From Aquabacter sp040049275 (GTDB taxonomy: Bacteria; Pseudomonadota; Alphaproteobacteria; Rhizobiales; Xanthobacteraceae), in NCBI RefSeq assembly GCF_040049275.1, contig NZ_JBDZDT010000006.1, positions 468,635-532,634 on the forward strand: a stretch of DNA of 64,000 nt. The letters run 5' to 3'. The position numbers and the translations under genes are program-made. Shown here piece by piece: positions 60,339-64,000 of this stretch; position 1 is the stretch's first letter, and every line of letters begins with the position of its first letter. The notes below the pieces were generated by a model. That model saw nothing but the letters and a program-made list of their open reading frames with translations, had not been told where the DNA came from and searched no databases.

Positions 60339-61448
60339 ATGTTGGATTTTGGATTTCTGACGCTGCCGGCGATGGCCGCTGCGATGGTCTTCATGTCGGC
60401 CCTGTTCGTCGGCGGAGACGTTGTGCTCGAAAAGATCAATGTCCCTAAAGCACAGGAAACCGTCGGCTTTACCTCGTCCATCGTCACCCGCCGGCTCGCG
60501 GACGATCTTCGCACGCTGAGCTATGCCGGCGCATCGGAGCTTTCCGCGCTCAGGATCGATGAAGGGGGCGTGGAGAAAGGCATCAATGCCTTCGAGGATT
60601 ACTTCGAGGTCGGGCTGCTGATCAACGGAGCCCGCAATATCCTCGGAATGATCAAATACTACGTGAACGGCGAAATTGTCTCGAACGACAACAAGCTCGC
60701 CCTTACGATCCGGGTCTACGCCAAGGATAAACACGAGCCTGTCAGGCTCTTGCACATCGGCGGAGACACCGACAAAATCGACGACATTCTCCACCAAGGC
60801 GCCATTCAGACACTTGAATACATCAACCCATACGTTGTTACTCTTTATTATCGCCGGATGGAACTGGCCGCCAGGGATTACGACTTTCCAAAGACACATG
60901 AGAGTGTTCGCAGATTTCTCGCGACACAACCTTTGGAAAAGCACTTTCTTGCTTATGGTCTTTTGGGCCGCATGCACATGCTCAAGGCCGAGCTGGACAC
61001 GGCCTTGACGCCTGAGCAGCAAGAAACTCAGTATCGCGAAGCCATTCGACACCTCAATGCCGCGCTTCTTCAGGAGCCGGACTTCCTTTACCCGCTGATC
61101 AACCTTGGAATCATCTATGCGGGCAAGAAGGAATATGCTCTGGCCGACGACTATTTCGCCAGAGCCGTGAAGATACACCCCAATTACCTCATCACCCGCA
61201 AGGCGTGGGGCAAGATGCTGGTCGAGCAGGGCCAAATCGAGGATGCCATCGTCCAGTATGTGGCGGCCGTGCAAATCGCTCCCGAGGACCCTTCCCTGCG
61301 CTACATTCTCGCGAGGCTCTACGAGCAGGTCGGCATGCAAGCCGCAGCCCGCACCCAGTTCGAGGAAGCCCTGATGATCAACCCGATCTCGCGGGAGTAC
61401 GCCGCTGCGCTCAAAGCGCTGGAAGTTGAGAAAGAGGGGGTGAAATAG
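60339..61448 (+). CDS. TPR protein with N-terminal membrane anchor
   Basis: 369 residues: one TM helix (about 8-28) and then a soluble part. The middle section (about 40-200) is of unknown fold; the C-terminal third has three to four TPR repeats (for example INLGIIYAGKKEYALADDYFARAVKIHP at about 245-275, given by position). The base composition is richer in A and T than the neighbours. A GAGGGG site precedes the ATG. It lies 52 bases after the formyltransferase gene; TPR proteins usually scaffold complexes. Confidence 0.75.
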   Translation: MLDFGFLTLPAMAAAMVFMSALFVGGDVVLEKINVPKAQETVGFTSSIVTRRLADDLRTLSYAGASELSALRIDEGGVEKGINAFEDYFEVGLLINGARNILGMIKYYVNGEIVSNDNKLALTIRVYAKDKHEPVRLLHIGGDTDKIDDILHQGAIQTLEYINPYVVTLYYRRMELAARDYDFPKTHESVRRFLATQPLEKHFLAYGLLGRMHMLKAELDTALTPEQQETQYREAIRHLNAALLQEPDFLYPLINLGIIYAGKKEYALADDYFARAVKIHPNYLITRKAWGKMLVEQGQIEDAIVQYVAAVQIAPEDPSLRYILARLYEQVGMQAAARTQFEEALMINPISREYAAALKALEVEKEGVK

Positions 61449-61566
61449 GCACGCCTCCCCGCCACTGATCTGAGGATTTCGCCTTCGCAGAAACCGGGGC
61501 GTGCACGCTGAAACGGTGGCGACCGGCCGCGGCGCCGCCCATGTTGGGTATCGGGATTGGCGGCGC

Positions 61567-61821
61567 ATGCTTGAGAAGTTGTTCATCGTCGGATTCATCA
61601 TCCTTCCCTTGGCGGTCGCGGTGGGGCTGATCGTCTATCGCGCGCGCTTCTTCCTCATTGGAATCGTTGTCCTTGTTGGATTCCTGATGTTAGTTTGGAC
61701 GGGGCTGAAGGTGGCAACGGTGGTGGACGACGCGCGCGCGACGTACGCCGGATCGACGCCTGCGCCCCCGGATTGCGTGGATCGGGGCGCCGGAATGCGG
61801 ACGGACGCCTGCCGGCCCTAG
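61567..61821 (+). CDS. Small membrane protein
   Basis: 84 residues if started at the ATG at 61567; a GTG at 61501 is also in frame. Two close hydrophobic helices (LFIVGFIILPLAVAVGLIV and FFLIGIVVLVGFLMLVW) and a short polar tail with two cysteines. No clear ribosome site. Not recognised. Confidence 0.5.
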   Translation: MLEKLFIVGFIILPLAVAVGLIVYRARFFLIGIVVLVGFLMLVWTGLKVATVVDDARATYAGSTPAPPDCVDRGAGMRTDACRP

Positions 61822-61889
61822 AATCACGACGCGGAACTCACCATCCGGCCGATGCGTCCCGCAGCGGCCTTCCACCACACGGGCGGACC

Positions 61890-62498
61890 ATGGGACTTGA
61901 ACTGGCACTGGGCGTATTCGGCATGATCGTCCAGGCGGTCCTCCTCATGGCGTTTCCGTTCGCCTTGCTCATGGTCGCCTGCCGCATTGTGAACTCGGTG
62001 CAGGACGCACAGCTTCCCTGGACCCCCAATGTCGAACTCTCCGCCCTCTGCGTGGGGGTCATGGCGGGCGTCATCCTGCTGGTGGAGAATGTGGATGCGC
62101 AGCTGCTGGAAGCCGGCGAACTTTTTCGCAAGGGAGGGCCATGGGACCTCACCTTCGTCGAGTTCCTCACGGGTCCGGCCAATCCCCTGTCCTATGACGT
62201 CTCCGCCATCCTGGTCTGGCCGCTTTCGGGCAAACTGCCGACCCCTGCGGGATTCATCGTTCTCTTTCTCGGCGGGCTCGTCTTCTATGGACCGATCCTT
62301 GCCTATAGATCTCGCCGCGCAACCGCCAATGCCATACGTAACGTTCTGATTGTGTTCTGGGGCGCCTATGCCACGGTCTATTTGACGATTTACGCCGGCT
62401 GGCTCGTCAACAAGCTGAATTTCTGGATCTTTTTCCTGCTGCTGCTGGTTCTCAACGCGCGCAGGCGATCCGAACATGTGGTATTGAAGATCAACTGA
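61890..62498 (+). CDS. Multi-spanning membrane protein of unknown function
   Basis: 202 residues, about five TM helices (first at about 5-30, last at about 172-192), with a central soluble loop. The start is placed at the ATG at 61890; the frame continues upstream to 61695 but the added part is not membrane-like. No clear ribosome site. Not recognised; it belongs to the same plus-strand run as the TPR gene. Confidence 0.6.
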   Translation: MGLELALGVFGMIVQAVLLMAFPFALLMVACRIVNSVQDAQLPWTPNVELSALCVGVMAGVILLVENVDAQLLEAGELFRKGGPWDLTFVEFLTGPANPLSYDVSAILVWPLSGKLPTPAGFIVLFLGGLVFYGPILAYRSRRATANAIRNVLIVFWGAYATVYLTIYAGWLVNKLNFWIFFLLLLVLNARRRSEHVVLKIN

Positions 62499-62533
62499 TC
62501 ACGGCCTTGGTGCCGCCACGACAGGAGATGGCC

Positions 62534-62950
62534 ATGTTCAATTCCAAGCGCCTCATCACCCTCGGCCTCACGGGCTGCATCCTCCTCGGCGGCGGGTCCT
62601 TCGCCCTCGCGCAAACGGCGGGCGAGCCGGCCTCGCCCTCGCCCCAGCAGCAGTCCACCTTCTCGAAGGTGGAGAAGACGCTGGCTGACTATCTCCAGAA
62701 GGGCCTGAACCTGTTCTCGTCCACGGTGGAGACGGTGGTGCCCTACAAAGCCCCCGAAGTGATGCCGAACGGCGACATCATCATCCGCCGCGCGCCCGAT
62801 GCCGCCAAGACGGACTCCTCCGCCGGTACTGCCACGCCCGGCGCGCCGACGGCGGCCAATCCGCCCGCTCCGAGCGCCGCGACTCCGGGTGCTCCGACGA
62901 CCACCACCCCGGCCGCCCCGGCAAAGCCCAATAGCGGCCTGAAGACCTAA
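62534..62950 (+). CDS. Secreted protein with Ala/Pro/Thr tail
   Basis: 138 residues from the ATG at 62534 (AGGAG, 6-base spacing; ATG at 62528 is less well placed). Signal peptide (ending ALAQ), a short helical part (FSKVEKTLADYLQKGLNLFSST) and a disordered tail of Ala, Pro and Thr from about residue 92. The tail recalls the linkers of the genes at 37508 and 50097. Last gene of the plus-strand run. Function unknown. Confidence 0.6.
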   Translation: MFNSKRLITLGLTGCILLGGGSFALAQTAGEPASPSPQQQSTFSKVEKTLADYLQKGLNLFSSTVETVVPYKAPEVMPNGDIIIRRAPDAAKTDSSAGTATPGAPTAANPPAPSAATPGAPTTTTPAAPAKPNSGLKT

Positions 62951-63296
62951 GCGGACAAGGGGCCGCGGCGGGGCATTCCCGCCGGCCTCAGGTTGCCCTG
63001 CGCCGTCTCGGCATCGATTTTCCGGCACAATGGGCGGGCGCCCATTGTGCCGATGCCTTGTTCCTGCCGGCCTCATTCATGGCGGCGGCGCGCGATAGAA
63101 CTGGACCCCCGCCTGCCCCCATGCTATCCGGCCGGCCGCATGGGCGAGATTGCCCGGCGCGAGGTTTTTATGGTCCAGAGGACGCAGCGACGACGAGCGA
63201 GCACCGAGCGCCTTCCGGCGCGCGCGTCTCTTCGCCTGCCCGCCTGACCGGTCATTCCACCGGCGCGGGCCGTTCGCCCCTGCCCGGTTCCCATCC
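62951..63296. other. Intergenic region with inverted repeat
   Basis: 346 bases between the secreted-protein gene and the GNAT gene. It holds a strong inverted repeat at 63010-63057 and otherwise only GC-rich sequence. The frame of the GNAT gene is open from 63150 but does not look coding before 63297. Confidence 0.55.
63010..63057. repeat. Strong inverted repeat / hairpin
   Basis: A perfect 14-base stem CGGCACAATGGGCG / CGCCCATTGTGCCG with a 2-base loop (63023-63052), extended by an outer GGCAT / ATGCC pair (63010-63014 and 63053-63057) beyond an 8-base bulge. No T run follows, so terminator, operator or processed RNA are all possible. Confidence 0.7.
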
Positions 63297-63824
63297 ATGA
63301 CCGAACTTCCCATCGCCATCGCGCCCGAAAAACCTGCCGACGCCGACCCCATCGACAAGCTCCATCGCCGCACCTTCGGCCCGGGGCGCTTCACACGCAC
63401 GGCCTTCCGGCTGCGCGAGCAGGCGGCGCACGACTTGGCGTTGTCCTTCACCGCCCATGTGGGCACCATGATGGTTGGCTCGGTGCGGCTCACCCCCATC
63501 GCAATCGGCGCGACGCCCGCTTTGCTGCTAGGCCCGCTCACGGTGGAGCCGCCGTTCCGCGCGGTGGGCATCGGCGCGCGGCTGATGGAAGTGTCCATGG
63601 AGACCGCCAAAGCCGCCGGGCACAAGCTGATCGTTCTGGTGGGCGACGCCCCTTACTACAGCCGCTTCGGCTTCAAGCACGTGCCCCACGGGCGTATCGC
63701 CCTGCCCGGCCCGGTGGACCCGGCGCGGCTGCTGGTGGCGGAGTTGTCGGACGGCGCTTTCGAAGGCGTCAGCGGCACCGCGCGCGGCATGCCGGCCCCG
63801 CAAAAAGAAAATGCCCCGGTTTGA
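63297..63824 (+). CDS. GNAT family N-acetyltransferase
   Basis: 175 residues, one GNAT domain: the beta4 strand LLLGPLTVEPPFRAVGIGARLME carries the acetyl-CoA pyrophosphate loop (RAVGIG), followed by VLVGDAPYYSRFGF as in the YhbS-like group. The start at 63297 is the first ATG in the coding-like part; no strong ribosome site is seen. Substrate unknown. The 3' end overlaps a hairpin terminator. Confidence 0.85.
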   Translation: MTELPIAIAPEKPADADPIDKLHRRTFGPGRFTRTAFRLREQAAHDLALSFTAHVGTMMVGSVRLTPIAIGATPALLLGPLTVEPPFRAVGIGARLMEVSMETAKAAGHKLIVLVGDAPYYSRFGFKHVPHGRIALPGPVDPARLLVAELSDGAFEGVSGTARGMPAPQKENAPV

Positions 63825-63834
63825 GCCGGGGCAT
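63801..63834. terminator. Hairpin terminator overlapping the end of the GNAT gene
   Basis: Stem ATGCCCCGG / CCGGGGCAT (63811-63819 and 63826-63834) with a 6-base loop that includes the GNAT stop codon. The A-rich stretch at 63801-63810 gives TTTTCTTTTT after the stem on the minus strand, so it should stop minus-strand transcription best, for example from the insertion sequence. Confidence 0.75.
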
Positions 63835-63845
63835 CTCGGAGAAGA

Positions 63846-63878
63846 ATTCCCTCTCCCGCTTGCGGGGGAGGGCTAGGG
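63846..63878. repeat. Third copy of the CCCGCTTGCGGG repeat
   Basis: 33 bases identical to 18738-18770 (left arm of the inverted repeat in the amino acid ABC operon), ending CTAGGG. Directly after it the sequence diverges and the insertion sequence begins. Confidence 0.85.
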
Positions 63879-63885
63879 TCGGGAC

Positions 63886-64000
63886 TCAATCGCACCAGAA
63901 TGCAATGACGGCGGCAATGTAGGCACCTGCGAGGTAGTTGGCGGCAAGCTTGTCGTATCGGGTAGCAATGCGTCGCCAGTCCTTGAGCCGACACCAGAGG
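63886..64000 (-). mobile_element. IS5-type transposase, C-terminal end (runs off the window)
   Basis: The minus strand encodes the last 37 residues of a DDE transposase, including LKDWRRIATRYDKLAANYLA and the ending AAVIAFWCD before the TGA at 63886-63888. This is the well-known C-terminal pattern of the IS5/IS427-type enzymes. The rest is beyond the right edge. The IS end should lie at about 63877-63885, next to the CTAG at 63873-63876. Confidence 0.85.

Noticed and set aside
63656..63994. 112-codon minus-strand open frame across the right end
   Set aside because: It is out of frame with the clear transposase C terminus on the same strand and crosses the repeat, hairpin and GNAT end.

Overview
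The window is a GC-rich alphaproteobacterial chromosome segment, most likely from the Rhizobiales/Hyphomicrobiales and plausibly the Xanthobacteraceae (Xanthobacter, Azorhizobium or Ancylobacter type). This placement is an inference. It rests on a separate F1-only atpHAGDC operon, the dxs-tlyA-rlmD and rlmH-rsfS-nadD-proA-proB-obgE gene orders, a RibB with a degenerate GTP cyclohydrolase II tail, a DUF1236 gene, and a match to the EcfG general-stress promoter. No tRNA, rRNA or CRISPR array was seen.

Bases 1-32,700 are mostly housekeeping. They hold the riboflavin gene end, two secreted proteins, rlmD/tlyA (coupled by a 1-base overlap), dxs, a stress-type DUF1236 gene, and a glycosyltransferase facing a membrane hydrolase and an ICMT-like methyltransferase. 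The F1 ATP synthase operon with its terminator follows, then a polar amino acid ABC importer, a ctpA/envC pair, an SDR, the rlmH-rsfS-nadD-proA-proB-obgE group, DUF1697 and priA. A vapBC toxin-antitoxin pair sits between proB and obgE. A 42-residue lipoprotein lies just after priA.

Bases 32,660-37,490 are a compact catabolic module: a GntR/FCD regulator, a LigI-like amidohydrolase, a Bug-type solute-binding protein, a carboxymuconolactone decarboxylase-like protein, an HpaH-type hydratase and an HpaI-type aldolase. It ends in a strong hairpin terminator. Together these look like uptake plus the last steps of an aromatic meta-cleavage or C7-dicarboxylate pathway, without the ring-opening enzymes.

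Bases 37,500-63,000 are the unusual part: about 25 kb made almost entirely of envelope and transport proteins, many of them unrecognised. It holds (i) a single-chain fusion of an MlaF-like ATPase and an MlaE-like permease, coupled to a membrane-anchored protein that shows no recognisable MCE domain, plus an MlaA homologue without a lipobox; (ii) an apparent operon of a ZnuB-like permease, a CusA-like RND pump, an orphan ParA and a membrane coiled-coil protein; (iii) an RND adaptor with a long N-terminal extension and a CDF metal exporter; (iv) three short DUF6524-like membrane proteins; (v) two paralogous secreted proteins with an alanine/proline linker and a glycine-rich hydrophobic tail; and (vi) a tightly overlapping set of a two-TM sensor, a HAMP-sensor fused to an MFS transporter, and a formyltransferase, followed by a TPR protein and small membrane proteins. 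I suggest this is an uncharacterised envelope lipid/metal transport and sensing locus. That is inference from content and clustering, not a demonstrated system.

The right end holds a GNAT acetyltransferase, a hairpin terminator and the 3' end of an IS5-type transposase. The transposase lies against a repeat that also occurs, as an inverted pair, inside the amino acid ABC operon.
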